Shown here: piece by piece, positions 6,798 to 15,753 of the stretch
Numbering within the stretch: position 1 is the first letter of the stretch
Layout: each line of letters begins with the position of its first letter
DNA from: W0P28-013 sp963658575
GTDB taxonomy: Bacteria > Bacteroidota > Bacteroidia > Bacteroidales > Paludibacteraceae
Assembly (NCBI GenBank): GCA_963658575.1
Contig: CAVKQB010000003.1
Coordinates: 19,248-83,247 of the forward strand
Reading direction: 5' to 3'
Length of the DNA stretch: 64,000 bases
The notes under the pieces: generated by a model
What the model saw: the letters and a program-made list of their open reading frames with translations, nothing else
What the model was told of the DNA's origin: nothing
The model's database searches: none
Translations under genes and position numbers: made by a program

Positions 6798-9164
6798 ATG
6801 CTCTATCCGCACGACATAGAGGCGAAAATCGGGTTCGACAAGGTGCGCGCGCTGCTCAAAGGCAACTGCATCAGCGCATTGGCACACGAAGAGATCGACC
6901 GCCTTTGCTTCTCGGCCGATTTCGATGTCGTCGTTGGGTGGCTCACGCCTGTGGACGAGGCGGCGCGGCTTCTGGCCGACGGATGGACACTGCCACTCGG
7001 CGACACAGCCGATCTGCGGACGGCCTTTGCCAACACGCGCATCGAAGGCACCTGCCTCGAACTGGCCGACATCGACCGCATTCGCCGCAACTGCCAGCAA
7101 CTGCAGCAAATGGCCGACTTTCTGCGCAAAACCGATGCGCAACGCTTTCCCACGCTGCACCACATGGCCGACGATTGCACGCCTTTCCCCGATATTCTGC
7201 ACGCCATCGATGCCATTCTCGACAAGTTTGGCGACATCAAAGAGAATGCCTCGCCCGAATTGGCACAGATTCGCCACGATATGCGCCGCGCCCAAGCCAG
7301 CGTTTCGCGCACGCTGCACAGCATTCTGCGCCAAGCGCAAGCCGACGGATTGGTCGAAAAGGAGGCCACGCCCACCATGCGCGACGGACGGCTGGTCATT
7401 CCCGTGCTGTCGATGAACAAACGCAAAATCGGCGGCATCGTACACGACGAGTCGGCTACGGGCAAAACCTCGTACATCGAACCGAGTGCCGTGGTGGAGG
7501 CCAACAACCGCCTGCGCGAACTCGAAGGCGACGAACGGCGCGAAATCATGCGCATATTGCAGCGTTTCACCGATTTTGTGCGCCCTTTCTACACCGATTT
7601 GCTCGATACAACCGCCTTTCTCGCACGATTAGATGCCTTGCAGGCCAAGGCAAAATTGGCACGGCAGACAAACGCCATCAAACCGCATCTGAAAAACGAA
7701 GCCCACATCGATTGGTACGACGCGCGGCACCCGTTGCTCGAACTGTCGCTCGCCAAACAGGGCAAAAGCATCGTGCCGCTCAACATACGGCTGACCAGAC
7801 AACAGCGCATTCTGCTCATTTCGGGGCCAAACGCCGGCGGCAAATCGGTCTGCCTGAAAACGGTCGGGCTGCTGCAATACATGCTGCAATGCGGATTGCC
7901 AATCGCTATCGGCGAACGCAGCGAAGCAGGCATTTTCGAGAGCATCTTTATCGACATCGGCGACGAACAAAGCATCGAAAACGACCTATCGACCTACAGT
8001 TCGCACCTGCTGAACATGAAACAGTGCCTGCGCCATTGCAACGGCCGTTCGCTGCTGCTCATCGACGAATTTGGCACGGGCACCGAACCGCAAATCGGCG
8101 GCGCACTGGCCGAAGCGATGCTCGAAAAATTCAATGCGAGCGGCACATTCGGGCTCATCACCACGCACTATACCAACCTGAAACATTTCGCCGCCAACAC
8201 CGACGGCATCGCCAACGGCGCCATGCTCTACGACCGCCACGAAATGCAGCCGCTCTTCTGCCTGCAAATAGGGCAGCCAGGTAGTTCGTTTGCCATCGAA
8301 ATAGCCCGAAAAATCGGACTTCCCGAAGAAATCATACAGTCGGCCACGCAAAAAGTCGGTATCGAACACATCGACTACGACAAAAATCTGCAAGATGCCG
8401 CGCGCGACAAACGCTATTGGGCGAACAAACGTCGGCAGATACACGACAAGGAAAAACAGATTGATGCGCTGAAACGCCAATACGAAGAGGCCATAACCGA
8501 CATCGGCCGCCGCCGCAAGGAGATGTTGCGCCAAGCCAAAGCCGAAGCCGCCGACATTCTGACCGAGACGAACGCCAAAATCGAACAGACAATCCGCACT
8601 ATCAAGGAGACGCAAGCCGACAAAACGCAAACAAAGCTGGCGCGGCAACAGTTGGCGGCACACAAAGCAAAACTCGACGAAAAACCACGCCCGAAAATCG
8701 CCCCAAAACCGCTCCACATCGGCGACAACGTGCGCATTGCAGGGCAGGAAATCGCTGGTCGAATACTCGAAATCGACGGCAAAACGGCTGTTGTGGCCTT
8801 CGGACAAATAAAATCGACCGTCGGCATCGACCGCTTGGAGCCGTGCAGCGCCAGCAAAACCACGACAAACGTTCGCCCGTCGTCGAACACGGCCGACACC
8901 ATGCACGCGCGGCAACTCCGTTTCAACCCCGAAATCGATGTGCGCGGCATGCGTGTGGACGAAGCGTTGAACGCCGTCATCTACTTCATCGACGATGCCG
9001 AAATGCTGGCCGTCGGGCGTGTGCGCATCTTGCACGGCACTGGCACAGGCGCGCTGCGGCAGGCCATTCGCGACTATCTGCACAACACACTCGCCGTCGC
9101 CACGTACCACGACGAACACGTGCAACTCGGCGGCGCAGGCATCACCGTGGTCGAATTGAAATAG
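6798..9164 (+). CDS. mutS2: MutS2-family ATPase/endonuclease
   Basis: MutS2 is a MutS-like ATPase that in studied bacteria suppresses recombination or rescues collided ribosomes rather than doing mismatch repair. The 788 residues match the family length. The order is an N-terminal core and clamp without mismatch-recognition domains, the ATPase with Walker A GPNAGGKS (residues 343-350) and Walker B LLLIDEFGTGTEP, a long charged coiled coil (about 520-620), and a C-terminal Smr nuclease domain starting at DVRGMRVDEAL with HGTGTGALR. The start is fixed by the promoter box 16 bases upstream. It is transcribed alone. Confidence 0.96.
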   Translation: MLYPHDIEAKIGFDKVRALLKGNCISALAHEEIDRLCFSADFDVVVGWLTPVDEAARLLADGWTLPLGDTADLRTAFANTRIEGTCLELADIDRIRRNCQQLQQMADFLRKTDAQRFPTLHHMADDCTPFPDILHAIDAILDKFGDIKENASPELAQIRHDMRRAQASVSRTLHSILRQAQADGLVEKEATPTMRDGRLVIPVLSMNKRKIGGIVHDESATGKTSYIEPSAVVEANNRLRELEGDERREIMRILQRFTDFVRPFYTDLLDTTAFLARLDALQAKAKLARQTNAIKPHLKNEAHIDWYDARHPLLELSLAKQGKSIVPLNIRLTRQQRILLISGPNAGGKSVCLKTVGLLQYMLQCGLPIAIGERSEAGIFESIFIDIGDEQSIENDLSTYSSHLLNMKQCLRHCNGRSLLLIDEFGTGTEPQIGGALAEAMLEKFNASGTFGLITTHYTNLKHFAANTDGIANGAMLYDRHEMQPLFCLQIGQPGSSFAIEIARKIGLPEEIIQSATQKVGIEHIDYDKNLQDAARDKRYWANKRRQIHDKEKQIDALKRQYEEAITDIGRRRKEMLRQAKAEAADILTETNAKIEQTIRTIKETQADKTQTKLARQQLAAHKAKLDEKPRPKIAPKPLHIGDNVRIAGQEIAGRILEIDGKTAVVAFGQIKSTVGIDRLEPCSASKTTTNVRPSSNTADTMHARQLRFNPEIDVRGMRVDEALNAVIYFIDDAEMLAVGRVRILHGTGTGALRQAIRDYLHNTLAVATYHDEHVQLGGAGITVVELK

Positions 9165-9189
9165 CACAAGGTGGCAAGTTGCATTTACA

Positions 9190-9290
9190 GATTGACAATT
9201 AGTAGCAAGAAAATTATCTAATTACTCAATTTCCAATTATTCAATTAATCTTCAAATCTTCAAATTTTCAAATCATCAAATAATCAAATC
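9190..9290. repeat. Short intergenic word-repeat tract
   Basis: Contains TTAGTAGCAAGAAAATTATCTAATT-type words and TCTTCAAATTTTCAAATCATCAAATAATCAAAT-type units between mutS2 and the gdhA promoter. It is a small member of the same intergenic repeat vocabulary. Confidence 0.7.
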
Positions 9291-9324
9291 CCCAGATTCC
9301 CCGAATCACTTTTTTGCGAAAAAA

Positions 9325-9356
9325 TTTGCTGCTCTCAAAATAAAATGCTAACATTG
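9325..9356 (+). promoter_or_regulatory. gdhA promoter (TTTG - 20 bp - TAACATTG)
   Basis: A -33 TTTG and a -7 TAACATTG (one mismatch to TAnnTTTG) are 20 bases apart, the spacing known for Bacteroides promoters. The gdhA ATG follows 46 bases later. Confidence 0.65.
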
Positions 9357-9402
9357 TGTCGCCGTTCCGACGGCAAAAACACACTCTTAAATCGTTACTA
9401 CT

Positions 9403-10737
9403 ATGGACGTTAAAAATCTGATGAATGCGCTCGAAGCCAAGCACCCGGGCGAACGTGAGTACCTGCAGGCAGTGCGCGAAGTGCTGCTCTCCATCGAAGA
9501 TGTCTATGCGCGGCATCCCGAATTTGAAAAAGCCAAAATCGTCGAACGCATGGTCGAACCCGACCGCATCAACGTGTTTCGCGTGGCGTGGACCGACGAC
9601 CGCGGCGAGGTGCAGACCAATCTCGGCTATCGCATACAATTCAACAACGCCATCGGGCCATACAAAGGCGGATTGCGCTTTCACCCGTCGGTCAACCTCT
9701 CGATTCTGAAATTCCTCGGATTCGAACAGACGTTCAAAAATGCGCTCACCACGCTGCCGATGGGCGGCGGCAAGGGCGGCTCCGACTTCAACCCGAAAGG
9801 CAAATCCGATGCCGAAGTGATGCGCTTCTGCCAAGCCTTCATGCTCGAACTTTGGCGGCAAATCGGCCCCGATACCGACGTGCCAGCGGGCGACATCGGC
9901 GTGGGCGCACGCGAGATAGGCTATCTCTACGGCATGTACAAAAAATTGGCGCGCGAAAACACAGGCGTGCTTACGGGCAAAGGCCTCGAATTTGGCGGCT
10001 CGCTCATACGCCCCGAAGCGACAGGCTTTGGCGCACTCTACTTTGTGAATCAAATGCTCGAAACGGCCGGACATTCGCTCAAAGGAAAAACCGTGGCGGT
10101 GTCGGGATTCGGCAACGTGGCGTGGGGCGCAGTAACCAAAGCCACGCAATTGGGCGCAAAAGTGGTAACCATTTCGGGCCCCGACGGCTATATCTACGAC
10201 GAAAATGGCATCTCAGGCGAAAAAATCGACTATATGCTCGAACTCCGCGCCACCTGCAACGATGTGGTGGCTCCGTATGCCGAACGCTTCGGCGCAAAAT
10301 TTGTGGCCGGCCGCAAACCGTGGGAGGTGAAAGTGGACGTCGCTCTGCCTTGCGCCACACAAAACGAACTCAATGGCGACGACGCACAGCATCTTATTGA
10401 TAATCAGGTTCTTTGCGTGGGCGAAGTGTCGAACATGGGCTGCACGCCCGAAGCCATCGACCTGTTCATCGAACACAAGATGCTCTTCGCCCCGGGCAAG
10501 GCGGTGAACGCTGGCGGCGTGGCAACTTCGGGACTCGAGATGACGCAAAACGCCATGCATATCAGTTGGGCTGCCGACGAGGTCGATCGCCGCTTGCACC
10601 AAATCATGGCCGATATTCATGCGCAATGCGTGAAACACGGCAAAGAGCCGAACGGCTACATCAACTATGTGAAAGGCGCAAACGTGGCGGGCTTCCTCAA
10701 AGTGGCGAAAGCCATGTTGGCACAAGGCATCGTGTAG
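9403..10737 (+). CDS. gdhA: NADP-type glutamate dehydrogenase
   Basis: Interconverts 2-oxoglutarate plus ammonia and glutamate in the cytosol, the main ammonia-assimilation route in many Bacteroidales. The length of 444 residues is typical for the hexameric bacterial enzyme. The substrate-binding signature LPMGGGKGGSDFNPKGKSD includes the Lys at residue 124. A Rossmann segment VAVSGFGNVAWGA follows. The C-terminal KGANVAGFLKVA helix is intact. A well-formed bidirectional terminator follows, so it is monocistronic. Confidence 0.97.
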   Translation: MDVKNLMNALEAKHPGEREYLQAVREVLLSIEDVYARHPEFEKAKIVERMVEPDRINVFRVAWTDDRGEVQTNLGYRIQFNNAIGPYKGGLRFHPSVNLSILKFLGFEQTFKNALTTLPMGGGKGGSDFNPKGKSDAEVMRFCQAFMLELWRQIGPDTDVPAGDIGVGAREIGYLYGMYKKLARENTGVLTGKGLEFGGSLIRPEATGFGALYFVNQMLETAGHSLKGKTVAVSGFGNVAWGAVTKATQLGAKVVTISGPDGYIYDENGISGEKIDYMLELRATCNDVVAPYAERFGAKFVAGRKPWEVKVDVALPCATQNELNGDDAQHLIDNQVLCVGEVSNMGCTPEAIDLFIEHKMLFAPGKAVNAGGVATSGLEMTQNAMHISWAADEVDRRLHQIMADIHAQCVKHGKEPNGYINYVKGANVAGFLKVAKAMLAQGIV

Positions 10738-10749
10738 TTGTCAGTGCAT

Positions 10750-10791
10750 AAAAAAATCAGGTCGCCCGAAAACGAGCGACCTGTTTTTTTT
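10750..10791. terminator. Bidirectional terminator between gdhA and speB
   Basis: Stem CAGGTCGC / GCGACCTG with a 10-base loop, an 8-T run on the plus side and a 7-A run on the other. It can stop transcription from both converging genes. Confidence 0.9.
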
Positions 10792-10792
10792 G

Positions 10793-11653
10793 TTATCGTG
10801 CGTCGGGCAACGCTTTGTAGGTCATCAGTTGGTAGGCCAGCCGCGCCGCCAGATAGTCGGAGGCGTGCAGGTTTGGTTTGGGGCAGAGTTCCACAATGTC
10901 GAAACCGACCACGTTGAAGCGCGCGAACAGCGGCCGCAGAAAGTGCAACACTTGGAAATAGTGCAGTCCGCCAGGTTCGGGCGTGCCTGTGGCGGCCAAA
11001 ATGCCCGTGTCGAACACGTCCAAATCGATGGTCAGGTAGATGTTTTCGCTCAACGTGCCGTAGGCTTTCTCTTCCCACGCGGCCTCGCGGTCGAAATAGA
11101 TGTCCCTCGCCCAAAAGATGCGGTTGGGGCCGAAATTGTCGGTCTCTTCGATGCATTGGCTGCGTATGCCCACTTGTGTGATTTGCGCCACCTGTTTGGC
11201 TTGATTCATCACGCAGGCGTGGTTGAGCGGCGAGCCTTCGTAGGTGCGGCGCAGGTCGCTGTGCGCATCGAGTTGCAACACGGTCAGGTTTGGGAAACGT
11301 TTGGCGGCCGCGCGTATCGCTCCGATGCTCACGGTGTGGTTGCCACCGATGGTTACGGGCACTTTCCCGTCGTTGAATAGTGCGCCGACACGTTGTTCTA
11401 CCGCCTCGCAAAGCCGTTCGGGCGAACGCTGCTCATCGACGGGTGCCGCGGTGTGAATGCCTTGCCGATAGACTTCGGTGCGCGTTTCGGTGTCGTACCA
11501 TTCGAGTTGCACCGAGGCTTCGAGCAGTTTCTCCGGCCCACGCTCGGCACCGTGAACCCAACTGCTTGTTGCATCGTAAGGCACGGGCAGAACCACAAAT
11601 TTGGCCGTTGCATAGTCGGAAAAGGGCGACACCAATCCAGCAAAATTTTCCAT
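10793..11653 (-). CDS. speB: Agmatinase (ureohydrolase family)
   Basis: Hydrolyses agmatine to putrescine and urea in polyamine synthesis. The 286 residues carry all six expected manganese ligands: H106 in GGNHTV, D129/H131/D133 in LDAHSDL, and D210/D212 in IDLDVFD. The arginase and formiminoglutamase branches share these, so agmatinase is the best but not the only call. The A-T-G-T-P-E-P-G-G loop near residue 221 is typical of agmatinases. The gene converges on gdhA and lies 77 bp downstream of the rRNA methyltransferase gene. Confidence 0.88.
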   Translation of the reverse strand: MENFAGLVSPFSDYATAKFVVLPVPYDATSSWVHGAERGPEKLLEASVQLEWYDTETRTEVYRQGIHTAAPVDEQRSPERLCEAVEQRVGALFNDGKVPVTIGGNHTVSIGAIRAAAKRFPNLTVLQLDAHSDLRRTYEGSPLNHACVMNQAKQVAQITQVGIRSQCIEETDNFGPNRIFWARDIYFDREAAWEEKAYGTLSENIYLTIDLDVFDTGILAATGTPEPGGLHYFQVLHFLRPLFARFNVVGFDIVELCPKPNLHASDYLAARLAYQLMTYKALPDAR

Positions 11654-11682
11654 AACGTCAGTCGTTTATCGAAATTGATTCA

Positions 11683-11722
11683 TTATCAATTATCAATTGT
11701 CAATTGTCAATTGTCAATTGCC
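11683..11722. repeat. TCAATTG tandem words
   Basis: Four to five head-to-tail TCAATTG/TCAATTA heptamers in the gap between speB and the methyltransferase gene, another block of the intergenic repeat vocabulary. Confidence 0.7.
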
Positions 11723-11730
11723 TATTGTTC

Positions 11731-13371
11731 TCACTTTTTCCGCCTCAAATAGCCGCGCACATTGTGTTTGGCTTGCTCGCGGCGCGCGCGTGAATCGCGG
11801 TCGTCGTAGCGGTCGTTGCGCTTGTTGCCAAACGGCTTTTTGCCGCCGTCGAAGCGTGGCTTGTCGTCCTTGAAACGGCGTGGCGCGCGGTCGTCGTCGT
11901 AGCGTGGCTTTGGGCCGAATTTGGGTTGGTCGTCGAAGCGGCGGAAACGTGGTTTTTCGTCGTTGTCGAAGTTGCGTTTCGGCTTGCGATCGTAGCGGTT
12001 GTTGCGTTCTTCGTGCCAATGGCTGTTGCGGTCGTCGTAGCGCGGCCGGTCGTTGTATGCACGCTCTTTTCGCTGTGCGAATGCTGGCTTTTCGTCTTCT
12101 CGACGATGCCATTCGCGGCGTGGTTGGCGGTCGAATTTTTGGTGTTCGCCGTTCCTATCGTGTGGTGTGTCCGATGGCCGGCGTTTGTCGCTTGCGTTGT
12201 CGTGCTGGCGATTTTTGCGTTCGGCTACGAAGTCGTTGCGTTTGCCGCTGAAGAGTTCGTATTTTTGGAATTGGCATTCGAGTGCGCCGTTCAGCACCTC
12301 CACTTTTTGCGATGCGTGCAGCCCGATTTTTCGGAGTGCTTCGTTGTTCGACGAGATAATCCAAGCGGTGCTTCCGGCGAAATTGCGTTTCAGCGTGTTG
12401 CCGATTTGTTCGTAGAGTTCTGCTAAGTTGCCCGAAGTGAGGCGTTCGCCGTAGGGCGGATTGGTTACTACGAGGCACGGCTCCGTTTGCGGTTCCCAGT
12501 CGGCGATGTCGCGCTGGCAGAGTGTGATGTATTTGCCGAGTCCAGCCGCTTTGATGTTGGCTTCGGCCACCTTCAGTGCGCGTGGCGAGAGGTCGCAGCC
12601 GACAATTTTGTGGTCGAACGCGCGTTCGTCGCTGTCGTCGTTGTACAAGAAATCGAACAGATCGGCATCGAAGTCAGTCCATTTTTCGAAGGCGAACGAT
12701 TTGCGGTAGATGCAGGGCGGAATGTTGAGCGCAATGAGTGCGGCCTCTATCAGAAATGTGCCGGAGCCGCACATCGGGTCGACAAAATCGGTCTGTCCGT
12801 CCCAACCGGCCATCAGCAGCAGACCAGCCGCCAACGCTTCGTTTATCGGAGCTCCGGTTTGCGAATCGCGGTAGCCGCGCTTGTGCAGCGATTCGCCGCT
12901 ACTGTCGAGCGACACGGCGCATTGGTTGTGCGAGATATGCACGTTCAGACGTATGTCGGGATTGTCGATGCGAATCGATGGGCGTTGACCTTCGTGCTCC
13001 ACAAACCAATCGACGATGGCATCTTTCGCGCGGTATTTCACGAATTGCGAATTGCGAAATTCTTCGGAATAGACGGTCGTGTCGATGGCAAAGGTTTGCC
13101 GCACGTTCAGGTATTGTCCCCAATCGATGCTTTTCACCTGTTCGTACACTTCGTCGGCATTTTTGGCGGCGAAGGTGAGCAGCGTTTTCAGCACGCGCGT
13201 GGCCGAACGCAGACAGAGGTTGGCTTTGTACATCAGTGCTTTGTCGCCCGTGAACGACACCGCACGGCGGTCGATGCGCACGTTGTTGGCACCAAGTTTG
13301 ACTAATTCTTCGGCCAAAACATTCTCCAATCCGTTGAATGTCTTGGCTATCATTTGGTATTCTTTGCCCAT
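11731..13371 (-). CDS. THUMP-domain class I SAM RNA methyltransferase (RlmL N-half-like) with charged tail
   Basis: Probable 23S rRNA guanine-N2 methyltransferase. From the chosen ATG the protein has 546 residues: a THUMP RNA-binding region (about 1-165), a Rossmann methyltransferase with SAM motif DPMCGSGT (198-205) and catalytic NPPYGERL (304-311), then a ~165-residue tail from about residue 381. The tail is almost entirely Arg, Asp, Lys, Asn and Gln with repeated RYDD/RRFDD-like units, so disordered and probably RNA-binding. An upstream in-frame ATG at 13455 is rejected because the promoter box lies between it and the ATG at 13371. It corresponds to the N-terminal half of E. coli RlmL; the other methyltransferase half is missing, as is common outside gamma-proteobacteria. 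Confidence 0.88.
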   Translation of the reverse strand: MGKEYQMIAKTFNGLENVLAEELVKLGANNVRIDRRAVSFTGDKALMYKANLCLRSATRVLKTLLTFAAKNADEVYEQVKSIDWGQYLNVRQTFAIDTTVYSEEFRNSQFVKYRAKDAIVDWFVEHEGQRPSIRIDNPDIRLNVHISHNQCAVSLDSSGESLHKRGYRDSQTGAPINEALAAGLLLMAGWDGQTDFVDPMCGSGTFLIEAALIALNIPPCIYRKSFAFEKWTDFDADLFDFLYNDDSDERAFDHKIVGCDLSPRALKVAEANIKAAGLGKYITLCQRDIADWEPQTEPCLVVTNPPYGERLTSGNLAELYEQIGNTLKRNFAGSTAWIISSNNEALRKIGLHASQKVEVLNGALECQFQKYELFSGKRNDFVAERKNRQHDNASDKRRPSDTPHDRNGEHQKFDRQPRREWHRREDEKPAFAQRKERAYNDRPRYDDRNSHWHEERNNRYDRKPKRNFDNDEKPRFRRFDDQPKFGPKPRYDDDRAPRRFKDDKPRFDGGKKPFGNKRNDRYDDRDSRARREQAKHNVRGYLRRKK

Positions 13372-13395
13372 AGATTGGCTATTTTGTTGAAAGTA

Positions 13396-13403
13396 CAAAG
13401 ATA
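13396..13403 (-). promoter_or_regulatory. -7 element TATCTTTG for the methyltransferase gene
   Basis: Perfect -7 octamer on the minus strand, 24 bases before the ATG at 13371. It fixes the start of that gene. Confidence 0.75.
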
Positions 13404-13473
13404 CGAATTTAGTTCGAAAGTGTGAAGGTATAAAGTGTTCGGGTTTCGCAAGCAATTTTTTGACCGATAGGCG

Positions 13474-14382
13474 TTATTTTTGCTGGTTTCGTGGGTGTTT
13501 GTCCAGAATTTCGGTGCGCAAAAAGGTCATGTCCATGTGCGTGTAGATTTCGGTGGTGAGTATGCTTTCGTGGCCGAGCATCTGCTGAATGGCGCGCAGG
13601 TTGGCACCGCCTTCGAGCAGGTGTGTGGCAAACGAGTGGCGGAAGGTGTGCGGTGAGATTGTCTTCCGAATGCCTGCTTCGGCAGCCAACCGTTTGACGA
13701 TGATGAAAATCATTTCGCGCGTGAGTTGGTGCCCGCGGCGGTTCAGAAAGACAAAATCCTCTTGCCCGCGCTTGATTTCCAGCAGATTGCGGTCGTAGAG
13801 CCACAGCGTGATGGCCTTTTCGGCTGGCTCCGACAGCGGCACGAGGCGTTGTTTGCTGCCCTTGCCTTCAACACGCATGAAGTGCTGGTCGAAATCGATG
13901 TTCGACAACTTCAGATTGACAAGTTCCGATACGCGCAAGCCCGATCCGTAGAGCGTTTCGACGATGGCGCGGTTGCGTTGGCCTTCGGGTTTCGACAGGT
14001 CGATGACGGACAAGATGCGCTCGATCTCTTCTATCGAAAGCACTTCGGGCAAATAGCGTGGCAGCGTGGGCATTTGCAGCAGTTCGGTAGGGTCGGCCTC
14101 CAATTCGTTGCTGTAAATCAGGTATTTGTAGAATGCTTTGATGCCCGAAACGATGCGCGCCTGCGAGCGTGCGTGCAGCCCCAAATCGTTCAGAAGCCCG
14201 AGAAAAGCCTCGAAATCGCCCAGTCGCGCCTGCCGATAGTCGATGTGCTGCTCGTCGAAAAAGTCGAACAGCAGCCGCACGTCGCGCATGTAGGCCTCGA
14301 TGGTGTTTGCCGCCAACGAACGCTCCAACGCCAAATAGGCTTCGAAGTTTCTGACGGCTGGAATTTTGTCGCTGTCGTTCAA
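13474..14382 (-). CDS. xerD: Tyrosine recombinase XerD
   Basis: Site-specific recombinase that resolves chromosome dimers at dif together with XerC and FtsK. The 302 residues comprise the SAM-like core-binding domain (about 1-100) and the catalytic domain. All catalytic residues are present: R150 (GSGLRVSE), K174, H245 and R248 (HTFRHSFATHLLEGG), H271 and the nucleophile Y280 (TEIYTH). The absence of cargo, repeats or an adjacent integration site argues for the housekeeping XerD rather than an integrase. It lies seven bases downstream of serA and is probably co-transcribed. Confidence 0.94.
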   Translation of the reverse strand: MNDSDKIPAVRNFEAYLALERSLAANTIEAYMRDVRLLFDFFDEQHIDYRQARLGDFEAFLGLLNDLGLHARSQARIVSGIKAFYKYLIYSNELEADPTELLQMPTLPRYLPEVLSIEEIERILSVIDLSKPEGQRNRAIVETLYGSGLRVSELVNLKLSNIDFDQHFMRVEGKGSKQRLVPLSEPAEKAITLWLYDRNLLEIKRGQEDFVFLNRRGHQLTREMIFIIVKRLAAEAGIRKTISPHTFRHSFATHLLEGGANLRAIQQMLGHESILTTEIYTHMDMTFLRTEILDKHPRNQQK

Positions 14383-14389
14383 CGTCGGT

Positions 14390-15307
14390 TCAGTTTACAC
14401 GGAAACGGTCGATGCCTTCGCTCAGATAGCCGATGGCTTGTCGTGCTGCTGCCAAACCAGCGTTGATGTTGGCTTCGGCGGTTTCTGCGCCCATCTTTTT
14501 GGGTGTGGCAAAAATGCGTGCACCGAATTTTTCGCGCAGGTCGGCATACGATTCGGGGGCTACGTCGGCCACATATTTCAAGTCGGGGCGTTCGGCCAAA
14601 ATGCGTGCCAAGTCGTCCTCGTCGACGACCTCCTTGCGGGCGGTGTTCACAAGGCAGGCACCTTTTGGCAACAGGCTTGTCAGTGCGTAGTTGATGGATT
14701 TTTTCGTCTGGTCGTTGGCTGGAATGTGCAGCGAAACATAGTCGGATTGTTTGTAGAGTTCGGCTAATTCGGCGACGGGTGTAACGCCTTCGGCCGTCAT
14801 CTTTTCGGCGGGCACAAACGGGTCGAACGCCAGCACGCGCATGCCGAAGCCCTGTGCCAACTTAGCGACGAGCCGTCCCACGTTGCCGTAGGCTTGTATG
14901 CCGAGCGTTTTGCCTTTCAGTTCGGTGCCGGTGCCGGGTTGGAAATTGTTGCGCGCCATGTACACCATCAGTCCGATGGCGAGTTCGGCCACGGCGTTCG
15001 AGTTTTGGCCAGGCGTGTTCATGGCTACGATGCCCTGTGCCGTGCAGGCGGCCAAGTCAATGTTGTCGTAGCCAGCACCGGCGCGCACTACGATTTTCAG
15101 TTTCGGGGCGTGTGCCACCACTTCGGCGGTAACTTTGTCGGAGCGGACGATGAGTCCGTCGGCATCGGCTACGGCGGCGATCAGTTGCGCCTTGTCGGTA
15201 TATTTTTCGAGCAGCGCAAGTTCGCAGCCAGCTTGTTCTACGATTGTCCGCATGCCCTCTACGGCGGCTTTGGCGAACGGTTTTTCGGTGGCGATTAAAA
15301 TTTTCAT
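14390..15307 (-). CDS. serA: D-3-phosphoglycerate dehydrogenase, short lysine-type
   Basis: Oxidises 3-phosphoglycerate in the first step of serine synthesis, feeding SerC (encoded at 49010-50095). At 305 residues it lacks the C-terminal ACT domain and so should not be serine-inhibited in the classical way. The NAD-binding motif GIQAYGNVGRLVA and the catalytic Arg in VNTARKEVVDE are present. The usual catalytic His in the PHxGA motif is replaced: the sequence reads TPKKMGAETAEANINAG. This matches the type III-K enzymes, first defined in Entamoeba and common in Bacteroidota, where a lysine replaces the histidine. Confidence 0.92.
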   Translation of the reverse strand: MKILIATEKPFAKAAVEGMRTIVEQAGCELALLEKYTDKAQLIAAVADADGLIVRSDKVTAEVVAHAPKLKIVVRAGAGYDNIDLAACTAQGIVAMNTPGQNSNAVAELAIGLMVYMARNNFQPGTGTELKGKTLGIQAYGNVGRLVAKLAQGFGMRVLAFDPFVPAEKMTAEGVTPVAELAELYKQSDYVSLHIPANDQTKKSINYALTSLLPKGACLVNTARKEVVDEDDLARILAERPDLKYVADVAPESYADLREKFGARIFATPKKMGAETAEANINAGLAAARQAIGYLSEGIDRFRVN

Positions 15308-15310
15308 ATC

Positions 15311-15752
15311 AAATTGAGTTTATCAAGTTTATAAAGTGTGAAAGTGAAAAGTCTATAAAGTGTGAAAGTGTGAAAGTGTGAAAGTGTGAAAGTTTGAAAG
15401 TTTATAAAGTCTGTAAAGTAAAAAGTTGATAAAGTTGTAACATACTGAGAATCACAGATTTACAGATTCAATGAGTCAATAAGTCAATAATTCAGTAATT
15501 TAATTTGTAGGGACGCGGCGTGCCACGTCCGTTGGCGGCGTTGTTTTTCTTGTTTTTGTGGATTTGCAGATTTGGTTATTTGAAGATTAAGGCGTTTCGG
15601 TTATCGACAATTTGAGATTGATTAAATAATTGGAAATTAGATAATTGAATAATTAAAAAATCTTTGCTCTTTGTTCTAATCGTCTTGTGTCTTGCTACTA
15701 ATAATCGTCTTTGCTCTTTCACCTATAATCTATAACCTCTCACCTCTCACCT
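15311..15752. repeat. Intergenic word-repeat tract between serA and mltG
   Basis: This 440-bp gap holds no gene. It contains at least seven GTGTGAAAGT-TTATAAAGT units in near-tandem, then a GTAGGGACGCGGCGTGCCACG block, ATTGGAAATTAGATAATTG words, TCTTTGCTCTTTGTTCT and TCTTGTGTCTTGCTACT. The last words are reverse complements of those upstream of mutS2. Confidence 0.85.
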
Positions 15753-15753
15753 C

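Noticed and set aside
13372..13455. Upstream ATG for the THUMP methyltransferase
   Set aside because: The perfect -7 promoter box lies between the two ATGs, so the longer form would not be transcribed.
13474..14382. XerD-type gene as an integrase marking a mobile element
   Set aside because: It lies among housekeeping genes, with no attachment repeats or cargo, and matches chromosomal XerD.
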